Source: Cohnella phaseoli
Lineage (GTDB): Bacteria > Bacillota > Bacilli > Paenibacillales > Paenibacillaceae
Reading direction: 5' to 3'
Assembly (NCBI RefSeq): GCF_003386235.1
Contig: NZ_QRDZ01000020.1
Location: forward strand, 62,291-126,290
Length of the DNA: 64,000 nucleotides
Position numbers and translations under genes: made by a program. This document shows positions 18,316-29,000 of the stretch, piece by piece; position 1 is the stretch's first letter, and each line of letters begins with the position of its first letter. The notes under the pieces are model-generated. The model had not been told where the DNA came from. It did not search any database and worked only from the letters and a program-made list of their open reading frames with translations.

Positions 18316-19215
18316 ATGAAACCAGCGGCCAAAACCGACGAATTGTTGTTTTCGATAGGCTCTTACTTCATCGTGTCGATCTTTACGATTTTAAGCGTAA
18401 TCCCTTTTCTGTTGGTGCTGTCCGGTTCCCTCACCGATGAAGGTGCGATCGTCTCCAAAGGCTACGGCTTCCTGCCGGTTCCGTTCAGCTTGGACGCCTA
18501 CTCGTACATTCTAAGCGACTACGGCCAAATCTTGCGCTCCTACGGAGTCAGCATCGTCGTCACTCTGGCCGGAACGGCGGCCGGCCTGTACTTCTGCGCG
18601 ATGACGGCGTTCGTGCTATCCAGACAAGACTTCAAATATCGCAACCGGTTCTCCTTCTTCTTTTACTTCACGACGCTTTTTAACGGCGGACTGGTGTCGA
18701 CCTACATTTTGTTCATCCAATATTTAAAGCTCAAGAACAATCTGCTTTCGTTGATTCTGCCGGGGCTGCTTCCCGTGTTTTACATTCTGATCATGCGCAG
18801 CTTCATTAGAAGCATGATCCCGGCTTCGCTGATCGAAGCAGCCAAAATCGACGGGGCGGGGGAATTCCGCATTTTCATGGGAATCGTGCTCCCGCTTGTG
18901 AAGCCGGCGCTGGCCTGTATCGGTTTGTTCTATGCGATCGGCTACTGGAACGATTGGTATAATGCGATGCTGTACATCACGGATATCAAAAAGTATTCCT
19001 TGCAGTATTTGTTAACCTCGGTCATTAACAAAGCGGATTTTCTGGCCAAGTCGAGCATAAGCTCCGCGACGGTTGCCGGGGCGCGCGAAAGTCTGCCGAG
19101 CGAAAGCCTGAAGCTGGCGATGACGATCATTTCCATCGGTCCGATCGTTTTTGTCTATCCGTTCGTGCAGAAGTACTTCGTAACCGGACTGACGATAGGC
19201 GCGGTCAAAGGATAA
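18316..19215 (+). CDS. Sugar ABC transporter permease, YtcP type
   Basis: A 299-residue, six-span partner permease with EAA loop ASLIEAAKIDGAGEFRIFMGIVLPLV and the family ending TIGAVKG. It lies 55 bp after the LplB-type gene and 52 bp before the binding protein. The AAAAGGA ribosome site is 11 bases from the ATG. It belongs to the same import operon as 17334 and 19268. Confidence 0.92.
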   Translation: MKPAAKTDELLFSIGSYFIVSIFTILSVIPFLLVLSGSLTDEGAIVSKGYGFLPVPFSLDAYSYILSDYGQILRSYGVSIVVTLAGTAAGLYFCAMTAFVLSRQDFKYRNRFSFFFYFTTLFNGGLVSTYILFIQYLKLKNNLLSLILPGLLPVFYILIMRSFIRSMIPASLIEAAKIDGAGEFRIFMGIVLPLVKPALACIGLFYAIGYWNDWYNAMLYITDIKKYSLQYLLTSVINKADFLAKSSISSATVAGARESLPSESLKLAMTIISIGPIVFVYPFVQKYFVTGLTIGAVKG

Positions 19216-19267
19216 CGCCGATACCACTCGGTTTATCATATAATGGGTTTCAAGGGAGGACACACAG

Positions 19268-20839
19268 ATGAAGAAAGGCGTCAAATGGATCAGTGTAACG
19301 ATGGCGTTGGGGTTAACGGCGTCCGTGATCGTCAGCGGATGCGCGAAGTCGGAGGAGCCCGGCGCGGCAAGCGCAGGTTCGAGCGGCGGCAGCGCCGTAT
19401 CCGCGGAGAAAACTTATAATGGCGTGGATGTTTCCAAAGAGGTCAAAATCAAATGGCTAGGGGTCGGCGGCAACCAAAAGGACAAGGATGCGGTTCTGAC
19501 CGAAATCAACAAGAGGCTGAAAGAAAAAGTTAACGTAACGCTGGAGCTGGATTCCATCGATTGGGCCGACTGGTATAATAAATACAACCTGGTGCTTTCC
19601 TCGGGCGAGGATTACGACGTCATCTATGCGGCTTCATGGACGGACGTCGCGGTGCAAACCCGCAAAGGCGCATTCAAGGATCTTACGGGAATGCTGGAAC
19701 AGAATGCTCCGACCATCTCCCAAAACTGGACCGAGGATACGTGGAACGAGAGCAAAATCGATGGCAGAGTCTTTATGATTCCTTCTTTTTCGGACGAGTA
19801 CAACTGGAATGGCTTCTTATACCGGGAGGACTTGAGAAAGAAGTATAACGTTCCGGAGATCAAAACGATGGCGGATATGGGGGCGTACTTCGAGGCGATC
19901 AAGCAAAACGAAAAAGAAATGGTTCCTTATAAGCCGGCGACGGACGAATCCTGGACCGTACTTGCTCCTTATGTCCAAGAGAAGGGGGACCAACCCGATG
20001 TTACGCCGCCGGGCATTCTGTCGATGCAGGTAGACGATCAGGACGGCTCTACGTTAGCCTTTTTGAGCCAAAGCCCGATCTATGCCGAAGCCTTCAAAAC
20101 GATAAAGTCATGGGCAGACAAAGGCTACTGGCCTAAGGATTCTCTGGCCAACAAAACGGAATCCTGCAGCGCCTTTAAGGAAGGCAAGGCTGCAGCCTGC
20201 CAGGGCGGCTATTGGGCGATCGAGCTGAACTACAAGGAAATCATGAAAGCGCATCCGGATTGGGAGATCGGATCGTACGCCGCCAAAGTCGGCGGCAAAT
20301 ACTTCCCGAAGCCGCCAAGCATCAAAAACGGCGTCGCCATTCTGAATTCGTCCAAAAACGCCGAAAGAGCGTTAATGACGATCGATGCGATCTACTCCGA
20401 TCCCGAATTATGGACGCTCTGTATGTACGGGATTCAGGGCAGAAATTACGATATTGACGCCAATGGCGCAAAAACGCTGCCCGAAGGCTCCCAGAGTACG
20501 GATTACGAGGGTACGTATTTCAGCGGGATGAGGTATAAGCTGGTGAATCCGTTCAAGGACGATCCTTCGAGTCCAAATGCTGCATTAAAGGAAGAATATG
20601 CGAAAATCGCGCATTTCCCTAAACTCGGATCCTTCGTTTTCAATTCCGAACCGGTCAAAAACGAATATGCGGCAATCAGCGCCGTTAAAGAGAAGTATAA
20701 CCCTTCCTTAAGCCTCGGGCTTGTATCCGACGTGGACAAGGTATTGGCCGATTACGACAAGGAAATGAAGGCGGCAGGGGCCGATAAGGTAATGGCAGAA
20801 TATAAAAAGCAGATGCAGGAATGGTTGGCGAAGAACTAG
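19268..20839 (+). CDS. Extracellular solute-binding lipoprotein, LplA type
   Basis: A 523-residue lipoprotein with lipobox VSGC (cysteine about residue 19), a Gly/Ser/Ala linker and a two-domain binding fold of the LplA class. GGGAGG precedes the ATG. It completes the importer begun at 17334. A TATAAT at 19239-19244 might give extra transcription of this gene, but no -35 is evident. The ligand is unknown; xylan-type oligosaccharides are a guess from context. Confidence 0.92.
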   Translation: MKKGVKWISVTMALGLTASVIVSGCAKSEEPGAASAGSSGGSAVSAEKTYNGVDVSKEVKIKWLGVGGNQKDKDAVLTEINKRLKEKVNVTLELDSIDWADWYNKYNLVLSSGEDYDVIYAASWTDVAVQTRKGAFKDLTGMLEQNAPTISQNWTEDTWNESKIDGRVFMIPSFSDEYNWNGFLYREDLRKKYNVPEIKTMADMGAYFEAIKQNEKEMVPYKPATDESWTVLAPYVQEKGDQPDVTPPGILSMQVDDQDGSTLAFLSQSPIYAEAFKTIKSWADKGYWPKDSLANKTESCSAFKEGKAAACQGGYWAIELNYKEIMKAHPDWEIGSYAAKVGGKYFPKPPSIKNGVAILNSSKNAERALMTIDAIYSDPELWTLCMYGIQGRNYDIDANGAKTLPEGSQSTDYEGTYFSGMRYKLVNPFKDDPSSPNAALKEEYAKIAHFPKLGSFVFNSEPVKNEYAAISAVKEKYNPSLSLGLVSDVDKVLADYDKEMKAAGADKVMAEYKKQMQEWLAKN

Positions 20840-20877
20840 GCGTTGCATAGTAGGGGCTATTTCATAAGCAGAGTTGA

Positions 20878-20920
20878 TGGAGATAATCGATAGACAAAGT
20901 AAGGGAAAGTGATATACAAC
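20878..20920 (+). repeat. Probable left-end remnant of the ~145-bp element
   Basis: The stretch around GATAATCGATAGACAAAG resembles the left ends of copies A and B (GATAATCGATGAACAAG in B), then diverges before the stems. It lies directly before the 52-bp tandem repeat. It could also be chance similarity of a short A/T-rich stretch. Confidence 0.35.
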
Positions 20921-20937
20921 CCTTGATTTTGGTCGCA

Positions 20938-21091
20938 TTGTACGATTTTTCCGACAAAAGTCCGCCGGTTAGGCCGGATTCGAGTCGTGTTGTACGATTT
21001 TTCCGACAAACATTCGCCGGTTGAGCCTGATTCGAGCTTCGTTGTACGATTTTTCGAACAAACGTCCGCCGTTTAGGCCGGATTCGAGTAT
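20938..21091 (+). repeat. 52-bp tandem repeat, three copies (family R52)
   Basis: Three head-to-tail units start at 20941, 20993 and 21045 (period exactly 52). Each has TACGATTTTTCCGACAAA followed by a GC-rich part with CCGGTTAGGCCGG. The same unit occurs three times in reverse orientation at 60912-61035. The copies fill most of the gap before yesN. The remaining gap to 21258 shows nothing I recognise. Confidence 0.85.
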
Positions 21092-21258
21092 TCATTCAGA
21101 TTTCAGAGACGTCTTTCGGGGCCCCCGCAAAGCAATCGGACTAAGCTTCGCAGCTTACCGTCACTTTGTGGGGATTCTCGCATCCGAAGGAGATTTTAGC
21201 CTCTATCATCGATATCCAACTTTTAAGCGCCACTCCAAGCAGGGAGGAAGGAAGTTTC

Positions 21259-22863
21259 GTGATCAAGCTGATCCTGGTCGAGGACGAGAGAGCTACAAGA
21301 GAAGGGTTACTGAAGCATACCCCCTGGAATCAGATTGGAATAGATCGCGTTGAAGACGCCAGAAACGGAGTCGAAGCGCTGGAGAAGGCCGAATGGCTGG
21401 AGCCGGACATTATCTTGACCGACGTGTCCATGCCAAGAATGGACGGCATCCAGTTGGCCACCCGTCTGCGCGAGAAGTACCCGCAGTGCAAAATCATTTT
21501 CTTGAGCGGTTATAGCGATAAGGAGTATTTGAAGTCGGCGATTAAGCTGAACGCGCTCAACTACATCGAGAAACCGATTGACGAGGACGAACTGATCGTC
21601 ACGCTCTCCAAGGCGGTCGTCCAATACAAGTCCGAGCGCGATCAGAAGGCCAAGGACGACAGGATGCAAGACCAGGTTAGAAGAAATACGGACCTCGTTC
21701 GGCAAAAGCTGGCCGTGGAATTGATTAAATCGGATGTCGATCCTGCCGAGCTAAGAGGGACGTTCGAGGACGCCGGAGTCGAGTATCGAGCAGATCGCTA
21801 TTATACGACGGCGGTCGTGAAATTCAACTGGAACAGAGCGCTGACGCACAATGAAAAGGAAAGCTGCCGAAGCCTCCTCTCTTCGAAAATTTACAGCCTC
21901 CTCGGCGAGCTGGCGGATTGGTTCGTAGCCGGCTTTTTGGATAGTGAGCTGTACCTCGTTCATTTCAAAGAAAGAATCCAAGCCGTTCAGCATTGGGACA
22001 ACAAGCTTAACGTCCTGCGGGAGAAAATTATGGCGGTAAGCGAAGGGAACTATGCGGCGACGATTGGCGTAGGTTTGCCCGTATACGGGCTGGTCGGGCT
22101 GAAGAACTCTTTTAACCGGGCCATGAAGGCGATTGAAATGCAATTTTACGAGGGTGTAAATACGATTATCTTCTCCAACGGCTTGAGCGCTCGGGAGAGC
22201 GGAAATCCGCTTCCGGACGATGCGTTTCTGGCGGCTTTCGGCGAGTATCTGGGAGGCGACAAGAGAAAAGAAGCGCTGCTGCTGCTTAACGATTACTATT
22301 CCGGGCTCGCGGCTTCGAAGGTTTCCGATAACGGTATGATCCGCAATCGATATTTGAAGCTTCTGTTCGACTTGCATTCCATGGCCAAGAAGAGAGGGGT
22401 CAGATTAACCGACGAGGAGGACTTGTACGGATATTTGTGGAGGTCCATATCCGGTATGGATACGCTAGAGAAGATTCATTTGTATCTGGTTGACCAAGTG
22501 GAGGTCTTCTTTAAGCTTGTAGAGGATAAGGAGGCTTACGGGAGAAACGTCTACGAGATTATGAAGTTTATCCAACACCAGTATCCTAATCAGAAGCTGT
22601 CGGTTAGATTGATCGCCGAAAGTCAGAATTTCTCGGAGAGCTATTTGTGCACCTTTTTCAAGAAAATAACGGGAAAGACCCTGAACGACTATATTACGGA
22701 AGTGCGGATTGAAAAGTCGAAGGAATTGCTGAAGGATAGAAATCTTAAAATCTATGAAATCGCCAAAAAAGTGGGCTACGATAACGAGAACTATTTCGCG
22801 AAAGTGTTTAGGAAATATGAAAACGCTTCCCCTTCCGAGTTCAGAAAAAGGTTTTTCCTATGA
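21259..22863 (+). CDS. yesN: YesN-type response regulator (REC plus AraC HTH)
   Basis: The 534-residue regulator begins at GTG 21259 after GGGAGGAAGGAAG; an upstream in-frame ATG at 21166 lacks such a site. The receiver domain (1-120) has the acidic pair in VEDE, phospho-acceptor Asp55 in LTDVSMPRMDG and the lysine in EKPID. A middle region (about 130-400) is typical of YesN proteins. Two AraC helix-turn-helix units (about 430-530) end with YDNENYFAKVFRKYENASPSEFRKR. Its last codon overlaps the start of the kinase gene (ATGA). It probably activates the importer genes just upstream. Confidence 0.93.
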   Translation: MIKLILVEDERATREGLLKHTPWNQIGIDRVEDARNGVEALEKAEWLEPDIILTDVSMPRMDGIQLATRLREKYPQCKIIFLSGYSDKEYLKSAIKLNALNYIEKPIDEDELIVTLSKAVVQYKSERDQKAKDDRMQDQVRRNTDLVRQKLAVELIKSDVDPAELRGTFEDAGVEYRADRYYTTAVVKFNWNRALTHNEKESCRSLLSSKIYSLLGELADWFVAGFLDSELYLVHFKERIQAVQHWDNKLNVLREKIMAVSEGNYAATIGVGLPVYGLVGLKNSFNRAMKAIEMQFYEGVNTIIFSNGLSARESGNPLPDDAFLAAFGEYLGGDKRKEALLLLNDYYSGLAASKVSDNGMIRNRYLKLLFDLHSMAKKRGVRLTDEEDLYGYLWRSISGMDTLEKIHLYLVDQVEVFFKLVEDKEAYGRNVYEIMKFIQHQYPNQKLSVRLIAESQNFSESYLCTFFKKITGKTLNDYITEVRIEKSKELLKDRNLKIYEIAKKVGYDNENYFAKVFRKYENASPSEFRKRFFL

Positions 22864-24677
22864 GAAACGCGGTGATCAAGGGGATTGTGGGAGCGGTAAA
22901 TAACATTGGGCTGCGGAAAAAGCTCTATACTTCTCTGTTGGTTTTTATTTTTATCCCATTGCTCGTATTCGGCTATTACCTCTACGATAAATTTTCCGCC
23001 AGGCTGATCGACCAGTTCGAATATACGGCCGGCCAAGCGTTCGAGCAGACCGCGGGGTATTTGGAGTATAAAATTTTTAATGTGAACAGCATTGCCAACA
23101 TCGTCATGATGGAGAGCAAAATTCAGGAGCTGTTCAAGTATACGCCTTCCGACAAATACAATGAAAGCATTATCCAGGACGAATATTATCGGGATAATCT
23201 TAATTTCCTATATAGCTTGGAGAGAAGCAAGGACATCTACCGAATCGGCTTATACGTTCCGAGCGAGCTGGTGTTCGCGAACGAGCGGGATCACTTCTTT
23301 AATTGGAGCAGCCTGGCGGAGAGCGGAATCGTCGAGCGGATGGAGGAGAATGGAGGGAAGCTCATCTGGCTGCCAAGCGGGATTTTGGACCCGGGGCACG
23401 GCGGGCAGACCAACTTGATCTCCGCGCTATGTCGCATTCGCAATCTCGGAAACTATCATCAGACATTGGGCGCTTGTCGGATCGATCTATTGGAAAGCGA
23501 TGTTCACGATATTATCGCAAGAGCGAGAGCGACTCCCTCGTCGCTTGTGGCGCTCGTTAACGAAAACGGGCAAACCATTACCAGCGTCGGCGATCCTCAG
23601 CTATTGGCGGCCGGCTTGGAGCAGCAGGAAATCAGCGATATTTTGCAGGAGCCGGGAGAGGCGCAGGTAAGCGCCAAAATTAAAATCGAAAATCGGCATG
23701 GCGTGCTGCTGTACAAGGACGTTAAAGGGACGGATTGGAAGCTGCTGTCGTTCATTCCCGATGAAGACATGCTTAGAACGACGGAGTCGGTCAAGAAGGA
23801 GACGGCCGTGTTCGTGCTTGTTTTGTGCGTGCTTGCGTATGGGTTTGCCATTTTTATATCGAGCACAATCACAAGCCGCATCAAGAAGCTTGTCGTGCAG
23901 TTGAAGCAGACGGAGCGAGGGGACTTTAAGCAGCCTGTCGTTTTTCGGGGCGGTCATGACGAGATCGGGCAGCTCGGCATGAAGTTTAACCATATGCTAG
24001 GTAAAATTTCCGATCTGATCGAGGAAAAGTACAATCTGGGGAAATCCGTCAAAGGAGCGGAGCTCAAAGCGCTGCAGGCGCAAATCAATCCGCATTTTCT
24101 GTACAATACGCTGGAATGCATACGCTGGATGACGAAGGAGAACAAGAGCGAGGAGATCAATCGGCTGCTGTATTTGCTGGCCAAATTCTACAGGCTTAGC
24201 CTGAGCAAAGGCGAGGAGGTTATCTCGCTGAGGGATGAGCTTGAACATATTAAAGCCTACGTCGAAATTCAAAATATCCGCTTCGACGACTCCATACAGC
24301 TTGAAATTGACGTTCCGGAAGAACTGCTGGAGCTCAATCTGATTAAACTGGTGCTGCAGCCGATCGTCGAAAATTCGATTTTACACGGGATTCTGGAAAA
24401 GGAGAACGGAACGGGCCGCATTCAAGTGAAGGCGGAATGCCAAGGGGAGGAGCTTGAACTGTCCGTAACCGATGACGGGCCGGGTATCGAGGAGGAGGTG
24501 CTGAAGAACATCCTGAACTCGGATAAAAGGTCCAGAAACAGCGGGTACGGCATCAAAAACGTGAACGAAAGAATCAAGCTGTACTACGGCAGCGAGTATG
24601 GGCTGGAATATCGCAGCGTCTATGGCGAAGGTACGACGGTTCGGATTCGATTGCCTGCACATGGGGCTGTCCTATAA
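22860..24677 (+). CDS. yesM: YesM-type sensor histidine kinase
   Basis: A 605-residue membrane kinase: transmembrane helix 1 (about 20-42), an extracellular sensor region to about 310, helix 2 (about 315-335), HAMP linker, then the His_kinase/HATPase module. The phospho-acceptor is His412 in QINPHFLYNTLE, and the ATP site has NSILHG and DDGPGIEE. It overlaps yesN by four bases, so the pair is translationally coupled. The stop codon falls inside a 16-nt sequence (24663-24678) that also occurs at 37785-37800. Confidence 0.93.
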   Translation: MRNAVIKGIVGAVNNIGLRKKLYTSLLVFIFIPLLVFGYYLYDKFSARLIDQFEYTAGQAFEQTAGYLEYKIFNVNSIANIVMMESKIQELFKYTPSDKYNESIIQDEYYRDNLNFLYSLERSKDIYRIGLYVPSELVFANERDHFFNWSSLAESGIVERMEENGGKLIWLPSGILDPGHGGQTNLISALCRIRNLGNYHQTLGACRIDLLESDVHDIIARARATPSSLVALVNENGQTITSVGDPQLLAAGLEQQEISDILQEPGEAQVSAKIKIENRHGVLLYKDVKGTDWKLLSFIPDEDMLRTTESVKKETAVFVLVLCVLAYGFAIFISSTITSRIKKLVVQLKQTERGDFKQPVVFRGGHDEIGQLGMKFNHMLGKISDLIEEKYNLGKSVKGAELKALQAQINPHFLYNTLECIRWMTKENKSEEINRLLYLLAKFYRLSLSKGEEVISLRDELEHIKAYVEIQNIRFDDSIQLEIDVPEELLELNLIKLVLQPIVENSILHGILEKENGTGRIQVKAECQGEELELSVTDDGPGIEEEVLKNILNSDKRSRNSGYGIKNVNERIKLYYGSEYGLEYRSVYGEGTTVRIRLPAHGAVL

Positions 24678-24698
24678 GCCAACCAAGTTGCTCTGAAA

Positions 24699-24843
24699 GA
24701 TAATCGATGAACAAGATGAAGGTGTATATACCTCCCTCCGATGCTATACGCTCCTGAAATGGGAATTGAGAAACCCGTGATAAGGTAATTTCAGGAGCGT
24801 ATGAGGCAGTCTCCGGGAGGTATATACACCTTCTTTGATTATC
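24699..24843 (+). repeat. ~145-bp structured palindromic element, copy B
   Basis: Inverted ends GATAATC/GATTATC enclose a perfect 15-bp outer stem (24721-24735 with 24816-24830) and a perfect 15-bp inner stem (24746-24760 with 24788-24802). The loop contains AAACCCGTGATAAGG. It lies 22 bp after the yesM stop. The outer stem sequence differs from copy A but stays paired. The rest of the 24678-24962 gap shows no further feature. Confidence 0.8.
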
Positions 24844-24962
24844 GATCATTTTATGCTGAAGCATTTGCAGGCGGCATGTTATATTTAAATGGAACCCCTC
24901 GTTTGTTGTCTATCGAAAATTAGCATCGACCACATCATCTTAACACGGGGAGCAGTCCGAAC

Positions 24963-25937
24963 ATGAGCGCCAACAATCGGTTAATCTTTACGAAGGAACG
25001 CTTTCTCACCGCCAACTTACTTCTCCCGATGCTCTATCACGCGGGTTGGGAGATTCGGGACGGGCATTGGAGTTATCCGCAACGTGAAATGAGAGGCGGA
25101 TTAGTCCAGGCCCGGTACGCCTCCGAGCTCGGATGCTACGTCCGTACGCTTCCTTATCATTGGCTGATGATGGTCCTTCAAGGCGAAGTCGTCGTCACCT
25201 GCCGCGATTTTCGAACGACGATCGGAGAGAATGAGGTCGTTCACTTCCAGCCCCATCAGCCGCATCATATTAGCGCTAATCTGCCCGCCAACTACATTTG
25301 GATTCATTACAAAATGCTGCTCCCCTCGCAGGAGGAGCCGTTGCTGCCGTTGTATCCAGCCGAGCAAGAAGCGCGATACGGCAGAGAAACGGTTTTTCAG
25401 GAGGCCGTAGTCGATCTTCCGACCGTAATCGTACCCAAAAATCCGAATTTGGTTCGTAAACTGTTCACGACAACAGTCGAGGAATTCATGCTCGAGCCTC
25501 CCGGATTTATGCTGTCCTCCAAAGCCAACTTCCAATGCCTGCTGACCGCGCTGTTCCGCGAAGCGACGGACCGGAGCAGTCCTGCGATCGTGTCCGACCC
25601 TGCGATCCAAAGAGCCCTGGATCACATTCATCAGCATTACGATACCAAGTTGGCCATATCGAGTCTCGCGGCCCTCGTGAACCTAAGCCAGAATTACTTC
25701 ATCTCGCGATTCGGCAAAATCGTCGGGATCAGTCCGAACGAATATATCCTCCGCTTCCGTATCCGGCATGCGAAGATGCTGCTGCGCGACACGGACATGA
25801 GGCTGACCGAAATCGCCGCGCGCGTCGGTTTTGAGAGCCTCTCTTACTTCAGCCGAATGTTTCGCCAACTGGAGGGCATTCCTCCCAGCGAGTATAAGTC
25901 GTATAAATTGCGGACCCATGTTCATCATTCGGAGTGA
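24963..25937 (+). CDS. AraC-family transcriptional regulator
   Basis: A 324-residue regulator with an N-terminal cupin-like domain (ENEVVHFQPHQPHHISANLPANYIWIHYK split over about 85-120) and C-terminal AraC units (LSQNYFISRFGKIVGISPNEY, VGFESLSYFSRMFRQLEGIPPSEY). A GGGGAG site lies 10 bases before the ATG. It is clearly paralogous to the regulator at 30221, which sits on the other side of the hydrolase gene at 26086. It probably regulates that hydrolase. Confidence 0.9.
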   Translation: MSANNRLIFTKERFLTANLLLPMLYHAGWEIRDGHWSYPQREMRGGLVQARYASELGCYVRTLPYHWLMMVLQGEVVVTCRDFRTTIGENEVVHFQPHQPHHISANLPANYIWIHYKMLLPSQEEPLLPLYPAEQEARYGRETVFQEAVVDLPTVIVPKNPNLVRKLFTTTVEEFMLEPPGFMLSSKANFQCLLTALFREATDRSSPAIVSDPAIQRALDHIHQHYDTKLAISSLAALVNLSQNYFISRFGKIVGISPNEYILRFRIRHAKMLLRDTDMRLTEIAARVGFESLSYFSRMFRQLEGIPPSEYKSYKLRTHVHHSE

Positions 25938-26038
25938 CGAAATCGGTTGGTCGATACCTGGCCGAATAGCGTAGAATTGTGCAAACAATAACGAGAATAC
26001 GAGAAGATTGGACGATAACGACCTCCTATAATGAGAGA

Positions 26039-26052
26039 TGAAAGCGTTTTAT
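26039..26052. promoter_or_regulatory. cre box candidate upstream of the (alpha/alpha)6 hydrolase
   Basis: TGAAAGCGTTTTAT closely matches the CcpA operator. It begins 6 bases after a TATAAT at 26027-26032, so a bound repressor would cover the transcription start. No -35 at 17 bp is evident (the nearest, TTGGAC, is only 13 bp upstream), consistent with dependence on an AraC activator. Confidence 0.6.
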
Positions 26053-26085
26053 CTTTCGATGCAACTCATTATTAGGAGGGGTATA

Positions 26086-29000
26086 ATGAAACAGGCGATT
26101 CGAACAATCATTCTGTCAGCCGCGATTTTTGCGGTCGCCGCTCTCGTCCGTCCCGAGTATGGAGCGGCGCAGGCGACCGCGGAGTGGAACTGGCAGACGA
26201 ACGGCAATTACGAAGGGTGGACGCCCGGCAACGATATCGCGAGCTCTTCCGTCACCGACGGAATGCTGCAGGTGACGCTCGGCGGCGCGGATTCGCAGCT
26301 AACAAGTCCCGCGGTGTCCATAAACGCGGCCGATAACAAGCAGTTTGTGCTGCAATATCGAAACGGTACGGGAAACGGAACGGCGCAGCTGTATTGGAAA
26401 ACGACCGGGCACGGGTATTCGGAAGCCTATAGCCTGCCGATCTCTGTGCAGACGGACAACGAGTGGCATGAGCTTCGCGTGCAGCTTCCCGCGTCGTGGA
26501 CGGGAACGGTTACCGAACTCCGCTTCGATCCGAGTCAGGGAAGCAGCGGCACGTTCGAAATCGATTATATGCGAATTCTAAATACGACGGCGGACCGGTA
26601 CGATCTGGCCAACGGTTATGTAAAGCTTTCCGGAATTTACGGAGTAATCGATCTCGTTCAGTTCGACCCGACCGGTTCGGGGAGCTACGGCGAGAATCTG
26701 CTTGCGGGCAACTTGTATTTGACGGCGAGCAGCGGGACGAACACTCTGCCGGGGTTGGGGACCGCGGTTACCTCCACGATATCCGGAAACACGCTAACGC
26801 TGAGCAATATAACGTTCGGGGCATACGGCACGTTGAACGTGACCGGCAGCTGGGTGATCGAATTGGACGGCAACAAGTGGAGCAACACGTTTACGATTAC
26901 GTCCAATGCGAACAATATTCCGCTTCACAATATCGGATATATTATGCCGATGCAATGGTACGATCCGGGCTTTGACGTGTCGGTGCGCAACCGCGTGCCG
27001 TTCGAGTACATGATCGGGGGCGATAACCAGTACCATTCCAGCTATGTCTACAAGCGCGGCGCGGAGAGAACGTACAGCCCCGCGTTCGAACTGCGGCAAA
27101 GTCCGCTTTATATTCACGGCGCGAACGGCCATGATTACGATTTGCGTATCGAATACAATCAGCCGACCGTGGAAGTGGCTGTCGGCATCGATTCGATGAC
27201 CTTCCCGTTTTTTGCGGCGGAAGGGACAGGCTCTCCTTATTTCAAACCGTACGTGCTGAATACGGGCGAAACCTTGGTTCGCGAGTTGAACTTCACGGTC
27301 GAGCCAAGCAGCGATTGGCTTCCCGAAGGCTTTCCCGTGTTCGAGGGCACGGATGCCGCGATGACGAGCGCGCTCACCGAGATGTTCTACGAACGCAATT
27401 ACGAGCGACATATCGGCAGCGGCCCGACCTGGCGGGAGTGGATGGGCACGATTCGCGATTGGCTGCAAGACGAAGCATGGCGAACGGGCGAGAAGTACTC
27501 GATGCTCGTCCAGCGGCAAGACCCGGACGGTTACCCCTGGACTTGGGACAACTCTAAGGGGTGGCCGTTTCCGGGCGACGGCAGCGACACGCTGCATCAT
27601 ATCGATACGCCCGCCAACTTTATTCTAGGCGGTTACCGTTACTATGTCGCGACAGGGGATCGGGAGCTGCTATCCACTCAGATCGACCGGATGCGCGCGG
27701 CTCTGACTTACATGTTGGACTATTACAACCCTACGAAAAAACTTTTCATCATTACCCAATCCGATCACGAAGGCATTAGCGTAACGGAGAACGGGAGCGA
27801 TTATTGGGACATCCTGCCGCATGGGTATATCGATGCGTACAGCAACATGCACGGTTATGCGGCTTTGACGGCCATGGCCGAATTGGAACAACTGGTCGGA
27901 AATACCGCAAGGGCCACAGAGCTGAACGGCTATGCGAGCGAATTGAAGGCGGCGTACGACACCACCTTCTGGCGAACGAACCACTACATTCAGACGATCG
28001 ACGTGAACGGAGTAGAGCATGACTACGGCCCAATCTATCTGAACGTAGCCGCGTTCTATTACGGGTTGGGAGACAGCGCCAAAGCGACGGCCTTCTTCAA
28101 TTGGGCGGAGACGGTGACGACCTCCTCCGGAGAGGCGGACGTGTTCAGCAAGTTCGTATTCGCCCCCCGCGCGACCGTTACGTCCAACCCGAGCAAAGCG
28201 CAAGGAGGGTGGTGGGTATCGGCGTGGGATAATTACGGAGCTTACGGCGACCAAATTCAGGACGGAGGCGCTGCGCTGTACACCACGTTCTACGAAATCG
28301 CCAGCCGTGCGCAATATTTGGGCGCCAACAATGCCTACGGCCGTTTCTCCGAGATCATCGACCGTTATGCGCTGGACCATCTCAGCGGCGGCAAAACGCT
28401 GTATAACGGCGAAACGGTGCAGCACACCTATGCCGGCAGCGTCGGCACTTGGGGAGAATTCCCGGAAAGCGCCCTAGTCCCCGTTGCGCTGCTTCGCGGA
28501 TTCATGGGCATCAAGATGGACAAGGACGGCTTGCAGATTAAGCCCAATATGCCGTCGTCCGGATTAACGCAAGCCGGCGTAACGAATTTCCGTTATTGGG
28601 ATATGAACCTGAAGCTCACGGTTTCCAATTCGTCGGTGCGCCTTCAGGCGTTGGAGAACGAAAGCCCGTATACAGACTGGGAAGTTAACGGAACGGCGGT
28701 AAGCGGGTTGTTCGACATCACCATTAGCCTCAGTCCCGGAGGCAGCGTGACGTTGACTCGCGAAGCGGGATTGGGCGTTAATCTCGATACCATCGAGTAT
28801 GACACGATGGTAGGCTGGGCTTCGGGGGATTATTACCCGGTAAGTATTAATGGACGCGGTATCGGGGGGCACAACGGTGACGACGATTCCGTCCGGTATA
28901 AATGGCCTCTTCTGAAGGGCAAGAACGTCATTACCGTCAAAGCGGTGAACGCTCCCGGCTCGACCGGCGGATTCCTTGCCGACTTCACGTTGCCGGACGG

